Assembly (NCBI GenBank): GCA_027605045.1
Contig: JAQFWX010000032.1
Span: 248,001 to 312,000 of the forward strand
Direction of reading: 5' to 3'
Source: Phallus indusiatus
Taxonomy: Eukaryota > Basidiomycota > Agaricomycetes > Phallales > Phallaceae
DNA: 64,000 bases
Shown here: positions 24,046-38,593 of the stretch, in pieces
Layout of the letters: the number at the start of each line of letters is the position of its first letter
Position numbering within the stretch: the stretch's first letter is position 1
Notes under the pieces: generated by a model
Told to the model about the DNA's origin: nothing
Database searches by the model: none
The model's input: only the letters and a program-made list of their open reading frames with translations
Made by a program: the position numbers and the translations under genes

Positions 24046-25355
24046 ATGGTCAATATTCCCAATATCAATAAACATCTCCCCCTCGACAAAGCCGAGTTGA
24101 TTGGCTTCTTCCTCGAGACGCTGTTATACGGTACGTTTGTTCAACCCCTTCCCACTCTCTCATGTCTTGAGTCAATGCATTTCAGGTGTATCAGTGTTGC
24201 TCTTCGCAATCACTATCTGGGTCCTTGTCTACCACCGCAAAACCGAAAGGATCAATAAGAGCTTGATCATTACTTCATGCGTTATGATGACGTTTGGTAC
24301 ATTGCATCTGGCCATCGACTTGACTCGTATCCTCCAGGGCTTTATTGACCAGAGGGACTTGGCCGGAGGACCGATTGGCTACTTTTCGCAACTTTGGCTA
24401 TGGTCGCACGTTTCCAAGACGTGTGTTTTCGCCCTCCAAACAGTTCTAGCTGACTCATTTGCGGTGTGTGCATTTTCGCCCCCTCACCTATTCCTTCCAA
24501 GTATATGGTACTCACCATCATACATGCGGTGATGATAGACGTATCGTTGCTGGGTCGTATGGCGTCGTCCCTTTGCCATCATCATACCCGCCAGCTTTGT
24601 ATGCGGAACCTTGGTTACTTCTATGACTGTCGTTCAGAGACTGTCTGTCATCAAGCCCGGCGAGGATGTTTTCTCAGGAGATCTCTCCAGTTGGATCACT
24701 TCATTCTTCACTTTAACTCTGAGCACAAATGTGCTATGTACGAGTGAGTCATTTCCTGCCTTAGAGATTTGAATTTTCCCACTTATGATTTTATTCTAGG
24801 TCTCATTGCTTTTCGGATTTGGTTCAGCAACCGAAAAGTGGAAAAATACGCCGGAACAAAAGAGCAATCTCTTATGCCGATTGTCATCATCATTATTGAA
24901 TCAGGAGCCCTTTATTCGATTTCTTGTCTGACACTGCTTATTTCGTATGTTCTGGGCAGCAATGCGCAATATCCAGCGTTAGATGGGGCAAGATTTTTTC
25001 TTATGTTCTCGTCATCCACTTGACACTTTTATTTATTTTCTAGACGTTCCCCATTATATCAATCGTGTTCAACCTTATTATTGTACGAATAGGTCTTGGG
25101 TAAGTTATCTTTATTGAATACTGAGTAATAATTGGATCTACAACTATTTCTAGAATCGCTCATGGCGGTGCCACTGGTTTACAATCCGCCAAACCCACTT
25201 CAGAAGTCATTTCCGGCCCGCACTTCGAGACGCCTAGCCAAGCGCATTATCCATTGAAACCTTTGTCTGTAACTGTCACCAAACTAGTTGAACGTGATCA
25301 AGAGCAGAAAGACCGAGATTCACTTAACTCCGAGGCGAAATGGAATGTTGTTTGA
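24046..25355 (+). CDS. Seven-transmembrane protein of a fungal family without known function
   Basis: Starts MVNIPNINKHLPLDKAEL; the next segment, FFLETLLYGVSVLLFAITIW, is the typical first span of a large Agaricomycete 7TM family. Further spans are IITSCVMMTFGTLHLAIDLT, VSKTCVFALQTVLADSFATY, FAIIIPASFVCGTLVTSMTV, TSFFTLTLSTNVLCTSLIAF, IVIIIIESGALYSISCLTLL and FPIISIVFNLIIVRIGLG, seven in all. A short cytoplasmic tail ends SLNSEAKWNVV. Five or six introns are needed. YRCWVVW after span 3 is a common family motif. Receptor-like topology is visible; no ligand or G-protein coupling can be inferred from sequence. Confidence 0.82.
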
Positions 25356-27311
25356 TGATTGTTGGGAAGAGAAGTCAAAAAAAAAAATCCCCCACAAATC
25401 AAAGCGCAATTCGTTTGCTGCTTCGAAATGTTCGCCTAAATTTCATTTAATTTCTTGCATATAGTTAGAACTTTTTGAGCCAAAAGGCAAACGAATAGCC
25501 TTGTTTGGTTGCAAAGCAATGTTTCTCAGTCGTTCTACTTTTTTTTTCTCTTCCTTTGGAAATAAACAAAAAATAAACGGTGTTGTTTTACAATTGTACT
25601 AAGAGCCGCATATATCCAGAATGTCTTCATTTTACTTTTTGAGATCATAATGAATGAAAAAAAAAGCGAAGGTTTTATCTTTGATTATGGTTATTTTTAT
25701 ACGAGAAGCGCAAGCGAGTAGTATCACTTATTCGTGCCATGATTGGTCTGGTCTCCACAGGTACGGGCTTGCCGGAGGAGATGACATTCCTAGAGATCTC
25801 TCGCTTAGTTAGTAGCGGCAGACCCACAAAAAATTAAAATTAACAGCTGCTGATTGAAAAAGAAAAAACTTTGGGGTCGTGATGTAAAACCAAAGCACAT
25901 TTTTCTCGTCAATAAGGCAAATATGAAATTTTGCTTGTTTCATAGTAAAACAAGTCACTTCTGGGAGAAAATCTAGAACGAACCATTGCGCAGCGGAAGT
26001 TCCAAGTTCCATTAAGATTGACATTATGTAGTTCGTGTCTTCTACTTGAATAAACAGTACATACATACTGCTGGCCTGTCCAGCCAAAAATTTTAACGGG
26101 AGTTTCAATTGCATCCAGTGAATCTACGTCATTGTTTGTATTATGGTATATCAATCAACAGAGGGTTGAAAAATGTTAGATTCGAGGGTCATGGTCGATC
26201 TACGCCGTTTCTTGCAGATTGCAGTCCCACAATCAATGAATGTCAAAGATCGGCGGCGGGCCATTCACCGACCCTGACTTAGCTGAGCTTTCTGCGTTTC
26301 GGCTTTGCCCATGGCTACATACCTTCGTGCGGAGAAGGGTTATTTATTCTTAGGAGTTAAACGGTAGTGATGGGACGGACTCGTGTTTTTGAAAATTCTA
26401 AAGTGTACACTTTTTTTTTCTCGAAACGACCAAACTGACGTCCTCAGGCTCTGTAAAATATTCTTTAGACTTTGTTAACGGCTTCTAGTGACTGTCTAAT
26501 ATAAATGTTATTTCAACTGAAGTCGACGTCATGTACCGAGAATCATGACAGCGACCCAGAAGCAAAAGCCGATCTGTCGTTCTTATTCTGTTCCCAAGAG
26601 GGATTGAAACCCTATGTGCCATATATGGGTAAGGTTGTCGCAACCAAAGGACTTCGCAACGCAAATTAGGTACATTTCATGGAACGTGGAACGTCGTATG
26701 ATCAAAAACTCAAAGTTCATAGTCATAGGTTCGAATGTATGCACACAAAATTAAAAATCAATTTCTTGAGTTCCGCAAAACTCTACTTGGAATGCAAGAC
26801 TTGGCGTCCACCTATATTATTCGAGGTTCTCACAGCTCCCAAGACATTTCTGCATACTTTATGCAGGTCTTGCTCGAAAAGAAGCTGTGCTACCAGTTGA
26901 ATAGCACGAAGCTCAGATACAATTCATGTACTACGGAACCCGGATCTCTGAGCTTAATTGAGCTTCCGGATTCAGTCCTTCGTAAGGGCTATGAACTCGA
27001 GTACATAGTGCTCGGACACGTGCGGGGACCTATATTGGAGACTTATTATCGGCGGAGATCTATGCTTATCAATCTTCACTAGGCATCGTTATTCTGGTTC
27101 TGGGTGTGCGTAAAGTCGCACCGCCGATCCGAGCTCACTACCATTCTCTCCTTTCGACTTCAAGCCTAGGCCGCCCGCTAGCTCCTTACAGCTAGGCTCC
27201 ATCTAGTCTGGCGTGGCTTAACATGTTCCGTACCTCTCAAAGATGTTTTAAAAGGTTTTTCGAAAATAATATGAAATACAGATAAATCATAAAAACATGT
27301 TGTTCATTACA
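25356..27311. other. Gene-poor interval between the 7TM gene and the permease
   Basis: About 1.95 kb. I find no family-like protein on either strand; the longest open frames (near 25809-26154 minus and 26735-27082 plus, up to 115 codons) have no motif I recognise and no clear intron structure. A small hairpin GGTTG-TCG-CAACC sits near 26632-26644. It may be a decayed mobile element or plain spacer. Confidence 0.4.
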
Positions 27312-30142
27312 TCAGGTCTTGACATTTGCGAACGTAACGAAATCCATCTCCAAAGCTGTAATGTCGTATGTTAGAAAAATCATGGAACGACATTGAAGAA
27401 TTCACTTACGTGAGACGATGCGTGTTTTATAGTAGACCTTGTATCCTATGTACAGGCTGTGATGGCACGGTGTTAATCAAAACCCTCATTTCGGGAGGTC
27501 TCAAAAGCCACTTACATGATAAAGATAGGAACTGGGAAGTAGTTGGTGACGAAATCTGAGTGATTCCATTGTCCTTTCAAGAATACTTGCCAATCGGCAA
27601 AGAGGATGATTAATATGCTCCAGCTATTGTAGTTCAAATGATCAGCTTGTGATTACTTTTGGCCTTAAAAAATACTAGGCTATAACTTACATCAAACTCC
27701 ACCAGGCTGCAAATGGTTGGAAACGACTTTTATAAGGTAAAGTGTCGAGAGAGATTCCTTGAGCCTGTCAGGTTGCGTGAGACATCTTGTGGTTTATCAA
27801 TCACTAATTAATTTGTCGGAATTACCTTCAGCCCCGAACGGAATCTAATCAAGGTTAAGCATATGCCCATCCAGTTCAGCATCCCGGTAACGGAACTCAT
27901 GTTCGAGAACCAAGTGAAAACTTGGGAAGAGCCATTCGTGACACCCATGTAAGCCAGAAAACCAAACTATACAAACAATCATTCATATAAGCGAATTATG
28001 AAGCGATGAACGTTGTTTATGAAAGATGACTTACAGCTGTGCTGACACAGATCGAGGGCCATGGGGTACCGAACCTATTGGTCTGCGTTCAAAACAGGAG
28101 TTTAGCTCTGATGTCTGGATAATACAAGATAGATGGCACCATACCCTTGCGAAAATCTTGGGCGCCTGACCAGTCTTTGCCAGACCATACAATGCACGCG
28201 AGGAAGTATACAAGTCTGAAGACCCGGCCGACCACGCAGATGCTACATATCATAATTGTCATGTTGGTGAGATGGCAACATAAAAAACGTCACAAGTGAA
28301 TTTATACGTACTGAGAAGACAGGCGTTGATAATACTTGGCAATGCCTTGATTTTGGCGATCTTGATAGCAATAACCCACGCAGAGCCGTTTGCTGTGCCA
28401 TCACCGGTGAGAAGGTCGGAGTTATTAGATGGACAGATTAAACCGAGAATCTGCACAGACGTTTTCGAATTTGGATGAATGACTCTCACACTGTACACAA
28501 TTTGGATTAAGACTTACGAATACACCCAAGATGTAGAATACAAGGATACGGACGTAGACACCCCGAATGGCCCGAGGAATGTTTTTGGTCGGATTGGTCA
28601 TTTCCGCTGCTGTCATTCCCAAAATCTCGGTTCCAAGCTATGCATGTATGTATGATTGTTAATCATAAACTACCAAAGAAAGTGAGAAAACTTACGAAAG
28701 CGTACGCTGCATTGATCAAAACGGACCAAAATCCGAGGAAGCGTCCTTTGCTACCACCGATATTATCGAATTGTACGAAAGGTCCTGGATGATGCTGTGC
28801 AACGGAGTTAATGAAGGGAAGGTCGCAATATTCAAAAGGAAAGTCAAGTACCCAGAATCGGAATCCTATCCTATCATGCGTGGGCGCGCCGCCAAGGTCA
28901 ATGACGAGTCCGAGGATGATGAGACCAATAATAGTAAGAACTTTGATGGAGGCTAGAATGCACGGATGAATATTGATTGCTTCTGTGGACAACACCGAAC
29001 TCACCGAACCAGAATTCACATTCTCCAAATGCACGAGTGCCAAAGAAGTTGATGACAACGACAACAAATAGACAGATCGTAATCCAGACGGCATCCTAAA
29101 AACGTTATACATCTAGATTAGAAAGAAACCCTGGGAATGTGAAGAACAAAAACACGGTTGTCACATTTATAGAGCGATTCCAAACTAATGTATAAGAAGT
29201 GCCAATGAGAAATCGGAATTCTGTACATCAAAATACAGAAGAGACGCTTACAATTGATGAGAACAGCCGCAGCAGAAAGTTCGGCTGTGGGATGAAATGA
29301 TGAGTACATGTGATTGTTCAAGGAAAAAAAGGGGAAATTAGCAAGCCATTAAGTGAATTCAGAATCGCCGCGAATTTGGTACCACTTTCGTACAATTCCT
29401 GTGCGTTTTGGCATTGATGATATTTTGGAAGGGTACCAAATTGGCAATGGCTCGATCCCTATCTTTTTACGGGGTATGTAATAGAGATACGGATAATTAC
29501 CTGGTAATGTGACGATCCATGAATACCAATAATTCCATCCCATTGCAAAGGCTAATGCGGGGTCGACGAAACGACCTGAAAGTGTCACCTGACCACCAGG
29601 AACGGGTCTTTGTGGAGTAAAACTGAGCATATATATGGAACCAAAGACATAAAGACTACTCACAAGAAGGTGACCAACTCTCCGAGAGAAAGCATCACTG
29701 CAGAATAGTTTCGTCATTTGTTTCAAGTCACGCGACAAAAAAAAAAAATAAGGAACATACTGCCGACGCAAACTGAAGATACGACGAGATATCCTAAAAG
29801 AAGACCAGCTGGACCGCCGCGAGCAAGAGAGCCAGCTGTCCCAAGGAAAAGACCGGTACCAATGACACCGCCTAATTAATGTGATGATGTGAGACATAGG
29901 AGTGAAATGGGTGAATAGAGTAGAGAAAATGTGGGAAGTCATGAGGGGAAGGGGGTGGGGTACTCACCGATTGAAATCATCTGAGCGTGTCTATTCTTTA
30001 GCTGGCGTTGCAAACCTTCCCCCTCCTTGTCTTGGACGATGATCATGCCATCTGTGGTCGGATCTGTGGAGGAGTGATCATGTTCATATCCTTTCTCCTT
30101 ATCGAAGTAGGTGTCGTTCTTTATAATAGGGTCGCTCGTCAT
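27312..30142 (-). CDS. Amino acid permease (YAT/APC family)
   Basis: Plasma-membrane amino acid/H+ symporter. The hydrophilic N-terminus (MTSDPIIKNDTYFDKEKGYE) leads to RQLKNRHAQMISIG, the usual lead-in to span 1, followed by GVIGTGLFLGTAGSLARGGP. Further signatures: FVDPALAFAMGWNYWYSW, FGECEFWFGSIKVLTIIGLI, GFWSVLINAAYAFLGTEILG, MTAAEMTNPTKNIPRAIRG and LYTSSRALYGLAKTGQAPKI. It ends MDFVTFANVKT after a Tyr-rich stretch (YIGYKVYYKTRIV). About a dozen introns are needed. Spans and length fit the family; substrate range is unknown. Two GATA sites lie upstream (30365, 30437), which would fit nitrogen control. Confidence 0.9.
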
Positions 30143-31694
30143 GATGATGATAGACAGGAGGCCTTGGAAGGCGTTGAGCTACCTTTGAAAGAAAAGAAGA
30201 GGAGGAGGGAGAGGCTCAAACAAAAAAAGAAGTGGAACAGAATAGCCTAAACCAATTTATAGAAGAGCTTTAGGCTAGGCACCGGTTTTCAGAGAACGCA
30301 TGGGAGAGGGGGGCCTTGACTATCAAGGACAATGACTCCGATAGGCTGGAGCGCTTTTGCAGAAGATAAGACACATTACGATCCGATATCAGAATGGCTA
30401 AAAAGGCCGTATTATGTCATCGTTTTTTTTCATTCCCTTATCTCGCGACGCGCGATTCAATGAGACACCCTAGTTGAGACATTGCAGAAGAAAAGAGAAA
30501 AAAAAGAAAACACGAAAGTTGAAACAGTGCAAATAAAGTGCACGCGAGCGCAGTGTCTAGGAACGCCACGAAAGTTAACCGAGACTAGGGACAGTAATAG
30601 GACACAGATGTCTACTGCCAGTGGAAGCTATCTGGTGATCGCTTGTCTTCTTTACCGTATTCCCGAGTGATCATATCATTAAGACAATATTAGGTCCCGT
30701 CTCTTGAATGGTTAACCTGGGAGAACTTGGTTCCAACTGTGATAGTTCCCAGCGCTGAACCAGCCTTATGATATCTCGACTTGCTCTTAGTCTTAGTTTT
30801 CTAGTTCTACAACAATCACCGGTCGCCACGTGAGTCCTTTAGCAAAGTCACTGCACAGATATCTTGGCACATCAAAAAAGATCAAAAAGCGTCAACTCAC
30901 CTACTCACTCGGCTTCCAAAAATAACAACCTGTTTCCCTTTCCGGCGGCTCTTGTTATCCGTCCCGAGAGACACCGAAGCCTCCGACGGGTTGGCGGACA
31001 TGCGTGACATGTGACATGCGCGCGTAACACATCCACCCCCATTCAGCAGTAGCGCTTCAGTAGCGCCGTCGCTGTGCTGGCAATCCAGATTCAAACATTG
31101 AAAACATTGAACTTTACCATGTGCCTCTGCAATGCCCCTCCTGTGGGAAATCACTTGTCCTCCTTAGCTCTCATTCGTTCGGAGCTTCACACTTTCATCT
31201 TTCGGTTGCCCTGATGGCCTCGCTTTCCGATGCACTTTATTTTGGTTTCATAGGTTGAATGAAAGCTTCCGCAACAAGGAATGGTAATTTTCCCTCTATA
31301 TATTTTGGCAAGTTCACTAGTACGTCTAAATATTTATCTCGTAGTCCTGTTTCCCATTTATAGCAAAGACTCAGCCAAACCGGGGAACTAGTGTATTTCC
31401 AACCGGGGCATCGATCTCAACTACCGACAGTCACACGATTTTGGGCTGGCTTTGTGCTCTTTTCGCAACATATGCTACTTGAACAGTAACATGGCTGGGC
31501 TTTATACTTTTGATTGCCAAATCAAATGTTGCCCAACGCTATTTTTCAATTGTTGATACTACACGTATGTACCACTCCCCTAGCCTCACTTGACTACCCC
31601 TGTTCTAAAACCGCTTCAACCAGCGTATATAGACCATGCCCAGGCTCACGGCATTTTCTTCATTCCTATCAGTCCCTTTCTATCCTAATGAACA
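30143..31694. other. Interval between the permease and the F-box gene
   Basis: About 1.55 kb holding two divergent promoters. I see no gene: short open frames at 30482-30670 (+) and 30897-31154 (-) look random. GATA-type motifs close to the permease are listed separately. Confidence 0.45.
30365..30442. promoter_or_regulatory. Paired GATA-factor motifs upstream of the permease
   Basis: GATAAG at 30365-30370 and CTTATC (its complement) at 30437-30442 lie 223-300 bp before the permease start. Fungal nitrogen regulators of the AreA/Gat1 class bind HGATAR, often as pairs, in permease promoters. Six-base motifs also arise by chance, so this is only suggestive. Confidence 0.35.
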
Positions 31695-32953
31695 ATGTCC
31701 CCACTTCGTAATACCGTGAAACCGTCTCAGGTTTATAGTTCTAGGTATCTTCTAGTCTTCTCTTCACCACCCTGGAGTAGTTCTCATCATAAACCTAAAC
31801 CTGAAATAGAAAACCTTTACCCTTCGAAATAATCGACTATATCATTGATCTCATCCGCGAAGACAAATCTACGTTATGCTCTTGCCACCTAGTCTGTCGG
31901 TCATGGGTACCGGCATCCAAGTACCGTCTATTCACTAATATGAAACTCACCCCAGCCACCAGCAAATCCAAATTACGGTCAATATTGTCGTCAGAGACTC
32001 TTCCTCGTCTTATAGAAGACCTAACGCTGGCGAATTCCATGGAATATCTTTTCAAGCTCTCCAACTTTTTCGACATCCTCGTACCGCTACTAAACTCTAA
32101 ACTATCCCACATTCATTCCCTCAATCTCAATTATTTCGACCTCTCCCATTTATCTATACCCTCTCAAAGAACGATCCTATTCGATTTTCCTACACTGCGC
32201 AGGGTATCCCTGACTGCAGTCACCTTTCAACATTTTCAAGATCTCACTAGCCTAATACTGGCTCATCCTCAGATCACAGAGTTAAGCCTTAACCGCGTTG
32301 GATGGGTAGAAGACTGTCTCCGGTTTCCTGACGAGGATTTACCACAAACTACTGAGCCGAGTCTTTCACGCATGACTCTCGTGGATCTTCCAACCCGCAT
32401 CATCGAGTGGTTTACCGCTTATCTGACAGACGTCGACATTAAAGAGCTTGTTTGGAGCTCTACAATGTGTCGTTCTAACCTTCTCGCATTGTCGGGACTT
32501 TTGAAAGCCGTTGGTCGTTCTTTGGAGCGGTTCTCGGTCTCGCACATCTTCCATGACTCGGTCGATAATATGGCGATTGCCGACCTCACTCGACTCAATC
32601 TTCTAGAGCACACTACGAGCCTCCGATATCTCAGACTGAATGACCTTTTCATGATTAGTAACGAAAGTCAAAATTATACCTGGCTTCCTGGCTTCCTCGA
32701 TGGATTGCGATCTCCGGTTATAGAGGAAATTGGGTTCGACATGATATGGGTGCACGTTGATAGGCTGGAATGCCTCGATTGGAGAGGTATTGAAGCTATT
32801 CTATGCCAACCCCAATTCCGGAGTTTGAAGAGAGTGGTGCTCCGAACTATTTCAAAAAGAAACGATAAAGAGCGGAGACTAGCGCTAGAACGTTTTACAC
32901 AGTCGAAGTGGATCAGATTAGCAGAGCTAGGCGTTCCAGTTATTTTAGAGTGA
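31695..32953 (+). CDS. F-box-like protein with a degenerate leucine-rich region
   Basis: Two exons, 31695-31744 and 31810-32953, 397 residues. The spliced N-terminus MSPLRNTVKPSQVYSSR runs into KPLPFEIIDYIIDLI and CSCHLVCRSWVPASKY, the F-box-like pattern (LPxEIIDxIID...LxxCSLVCRSW) very common in Agaricomycetes. The rest has leucine-rich segments (LTSLILAHPQITELSLNRVG) as expected of a substrate-binding region. It ends IRLAELGVPVILE. Such proteins are usually adaptors of SCF ubiquitin ligases; the target is unknown. An ATG at 31938-31940 would cut off the F-box, so the spliced start is preferred. Confidence 0.8.
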
Positions 32954-33171
32954 ACCAGTTTATTTATGTGTTTACAATAATATTCTACATATGTATGTAA
33001 TACTTTTTTTTTATTGATAGCAAGTAGGCCGTAGTACCCGCGCTCTCAATGGCAACTGATTATCTTCTTGGTTATCTGATAGGCCGCATTCGTGACTCGA
33101 GCTCGGCTGTGTCACTCAGTATTCTGTATATTAAGTGTAACCATTCCAACAACGAATACTTGCCGACAGCA

Positions 33172-33894
33172 ATGGACCTTTTCAACGCATTTTCACCATT
33201 TGAACACGATGATGCCCATAGCCATTATCAGAACATTTACCACACCGAAGAAATCCAGCCTCACCACCAAGCCAGTTTCACACACGAAGGTGAGTAATCA
33301 CCATCATCATCGTTAGATTCTGGAAGCCTGATTATTTTTAATTCTGAAAGCCATCGCTGGTGCTGCTGGTTTTGCGGCAATGAGGGCTTATGAGTCCCAC
33401 TTGCGTGCGACTGGAGAACAACCGTCTCATCCGCTTATGAAGGTGCGTGCCAGTGGTGATGATGAAAATTAAACAAAAGAACTAAATAGATGTTTATTTT
33501 ATTTTATTAGGAAATTCTTGCGGGAATAGCCTCCGCTGAAGTCGACAAACTCGTCGAAACCAAAGGACTCGACTGGATCGACCGCCACAAAGCGAAGAAA
33601 TTGGCAGAAAGACAAGCCCACCAGCTGGCTGAACAACGCTACGGGGGTGGAACCGGGTGGGAATATGCGCAGCAGCAGGCTGGTTATGCTGCTCCGTATG
33701 ACTACAATGGTGGAGCCCCATGGGGTGCACGCGGTCACGGTGGGTATGGCGCTTATGGTCCTCCTGCTGGAGGATATTATGACGGGTATCAACAACCACA
33801 ACCCGGCGGTTATTACCCTCCCCAACAAGCATATCCCCCTTCTGGATACGGCGAACCTCAACATCACCATCACCATCATCATCACGGCTATTAA
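33172..33894 (+). CDS. CipC-like stress protein (DUF3759)
   Basis: 197 residues from three exons: 33172-33289, 33351-33442 and 33511-33894. The core AIAGAAGFAAMRAYESHL and MKEILAGIASAEVDKLVETK is the DUF3759/CipC signature, first described as concanamycin-induced protein C of Aspergillus and often induced by stress or infection. The C-terminal half is low complexity: Gly/Tyr/Pro repeats (GGYGAYGPPAGGYYDGY) and a run of eight His before the final GY. The ATG at 33049 is in frame but would add 41 residues with no family counterpart, so 33172 is chosen. Molecular function is unknown. Confidence 0.85.
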
Positions 33895-34126
33895 AAAATA
33901 AACATAGTATATGTCTCTTTTTTCCAGTCCTGACTTTTTACAAAGAAATTGTTTTTGTTGTTTATAACAAACTTTTGTACATCAGGCTGTACAATTACTC
34001 TACTCGAAGAAAAAAAGTTATTCCCAAGTTAAAAACCCATCACAGAATGCGACCGATGTCCGTCCTGTAAGGTAGTAGATATGACCGCTTATCGGAAAAA
34101 CAAAGGAAGCAAAAACAAATGAAAAC

Positions 34127-35900
<1,774 letters not shown>

Positions 35901-36829
35901 TGGTCGATTGACACGAAGAGGTCGGAGGGGGATAGCTGCAGAAGCATGCTTAAAACTCGGTATTTATTTAGACAGAACTTGTGGATTTGCGGAGCCAGCC
36001 CAGTGGTGAGAATGATTCGGAGAAAGAGGAGTAAGAAGTTTGCTCCGGAATATGGAAAACGTCGAAACAGGATGAATCAGGTGGTCAGTAAACCGGTCAG
36101 GATTTGATAATATTCGGGAACATGATGAAAAAGTAGCGTTTAAATGTTGACACGGTAGAGAATCAAATATGGAAAGAATGAAGGGTCGAGGAGGAGTTTT
36201 TCAAAAGTTAGGGTATGCGCTTTTAAAAAAAGAACAGAGGGGCTACGGTTGATAATGAATGATTTGCGCGCAATAATGCCGAACTGCACTGAAGTGAATT
36301 GAGCTATCTTCGCTATCTTCGTACTGTGCCTAGCACGCGGTCAAGGAAGTAACACCACTGCAGTGAATTGAAAAATGACTGATGATCAGCTGTAGAAGGA
36401 CAGACAATTGGAATTTTGGGCAAAACGCATGATGGATTCGATTCTGAAAAAGTAACATTTTTCTGGCACGTGAGATGACGAAGACGACGACGAAATTACG
36501 GTATGATCGAGTGACCCACACAACCAGGAGACACTGGCCGGAAATCGATATACTCCAAGGTCAGCAGACAGTCTTTTCGTAATACATTTCGTATATCATG
36601 TAGACATATAAACTCAGACCGCAGTTTCCCAATAAAATGACATTCCCAAGGTTTGCTGGATAAACTATACGGGTCCCTGAAATCAGGAGATTCATTATTC
36701 CGCGCGAAAGGTGTTGACCGTTTGTGGGAGCGCAAGAGAAACAAGTGACTAGCAAAACTCGAATGGGGATGACAGCGTAAACAGGGCGTGACCGTCACGT
36801 GTCACCAATTATACCTGCCTGCATCCCAC
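35901..36829. promoter_or_regulatory. Divergent promoter region between xylanase and Rae1
   Basis: About 930 bp. No gene is recognised. An AT-rich run near 35957-35966 (tatttattta) lies about 60 bp before the xylanase start and could act as a TATA element. Open frames here are short and unlike any family I know. Confidence 0.4.
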
Positions 36830-38302
36830 ATGTCCTTCTTTAGCACAGGCTCATCCAGCGCTGTAACAAATACCGCAACTGCAGCCCCCGCCACCAAAGA
36901 TATCGAAGTTTCTGACTCGCCCCCCGACTCTGTTTCCAGTCTCGCATGGAGTCCCCAAGCAGATTTTTTGGCAGCCGCGAGCTGGGACAATAATGTTAGG
37001 ATCTACGAGGTCTCTCCCGGTGGACAGACGCAGGTGAGTACGACTAATATTATTTATCTTTACGGGTTTGTGTGCCTTGCTCCATCTATCTTCAGGGGAA
37101 AGCTATGTTTAGCCATGAAGGACCCGTGCTGAGTGTTTGTTGGAGCAAAGACGGGACAAAAGTGATATCTGGTGGCGCAGACAAAGCAGCTCGCATGTTC
37201 GATGTTCAAACGGGTCAAACTACTCAAGTGGCCGCGCATGACGCGCCAATCAAGTCTGTAAAATGGATCGACGCGCAAAATGGCATTCTTGCCACAGGTA
37301 GTTGGGATAAAACCCTCAAGGTCGGGTCGTACTCCATGCTTTCCCTTTCTTTCTTTCCTTATGCATTTCATACGTCTCTAGTTTTGGGATCTTCGAACGC
37401 CGAATCCTGTGATCACTAATACTCTGCCTGAAAGGTGTTATACAATGGATGTGACCTTCCCTTTGCTCGTGGCCGGGTGCGCCGACAGAAAAATCAGCAT
37501 ATACAATCTGCAAGAACCAGGCAAAGTATTCAAGGTGAGCATTACCGTCGTTAATACATCATTCCTCTTTTCAGTATTCACTCTTGCTAGTCATTAGAGT
37601 CAACCCTCAGAATGCAAACTCGCGTTGTCGCTTGTTTCCCCGCCGCAGACGGTTTTGCCATAGGAAGCATAGAAGGTCGGGTAGCTATTACATATGTTGA
37701 CGAAAAAGCGAGCTCGTGAGTCGTACCACTTTATACTCGAAGCAGCCGTATGAGACGAACCAAACTTTAGGTCCGAAAATTTCTCTTTTAAATGTCATAG
37801 AAGAGATCAATCTGCTCAGAACAAGAGTCACACGCTTGTTTTTGCAGTCAATGATATTAGGTACCCAAAATCACTTAATCATGCTCTCAAAATTTATATT
37901 CAAGCTCGTCTTTAGCTTCCACCAACAACAGGGTACATTTAGCACTGCAGGTTCAGACGGCTCATTAAACTTCTGGGACAAAGATAGCCGAACTAGATTA
38001 AAGAGTGGGTTTAGTTCTATTGATTACTTTCATCATTGAGACGTTTATTAACGTTCAATCAGTTTTCGACCCCGCTCCGGCTCCCATCTCTTGCACGGCT
38101 TTTAATCAAGCAGGAACAATTTTTGCCTATGCAGTTAATTACGATTGGAGCAAAGTCAGTAAAACTTATATATTTGTTTGATCTGTCATTTCTGATGTAT
38201 TCTATTCAGGGTTATAGTGGCAATGTTCCAGGAACAGTTAACAAGATCATGCTTCATCCTTGCAAAGAGGAGGAAGTAAAGAAGAAACCCCCGAAGAAAT
38301 AG
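36830..38302 (+). CDS. RAE1: Rae1/Gle2, WD40 mRNA export factor
   Basis: Seven-bladed WD40 protein of the nuclear pore that binds Nup98 and helps mRNA export and spindle assembly. It starts [20 protein letters not shown], then [71 protein letters not shown] and [12 protein letters not shown]. The family-specific stretch [20 protein letters not shown] and [13 protein letters not shown] follows an intron whose acceptor is tagag. The C-terminus [20 protein letters not shown] is diagnostic of Rae1. About seven introns are needed. Length is normal. Confidence 0.94.
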
Positions 38303-38593
38303 TTATTTTTACCTTAACTTTGATACCCGTAGTTTTGACATCCCCCTTTGTTGTTTTCCTCAGTTGTATGTTGTCACTTCATCTGCGTAGACGAGATAGT
38401 ACGAGATTGTAATATGAAGCATGTTGACTCGACTGGACTAGTTACTACAACGACAAACGGTTCTCCGTGTGAAATCAGTTCAATTCAACGAACTTTGAGA
38501 GGCCAAATATTATCGAGCGCGTATATGTAAGGCATTACAAATCGGTGATACGTGTTCAACACATTCCGACAAAAGATTAAAGCCAAGTCTTTA

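Noticed and set aside
26590..26680. tRNA-like sequence on the minus strand (GGTTTCAATCC resembling a B box)
   Set aside because: No cloverleaf can be folded: acceptor and D stems are missing and the T-stem bases do not pair.
26679..27082. Overlapping plus-strand open frames of 73 and 115 codons
   Set aside because: No motif, no splice pattern and no good start context; treated as chance frames.
31940..32953. Single-exon gene starting at the ATG of 31938-31940
   Set aside because: The frame is open upstream and contains a good F-box; a phase-correct intron links it to an ATG at 31695.
33049..33171. Longer start for the CipC-like gene
   Set aside because: The extra 41 residues have no counterpart in the family and lie in what looks like the promoter and leader.
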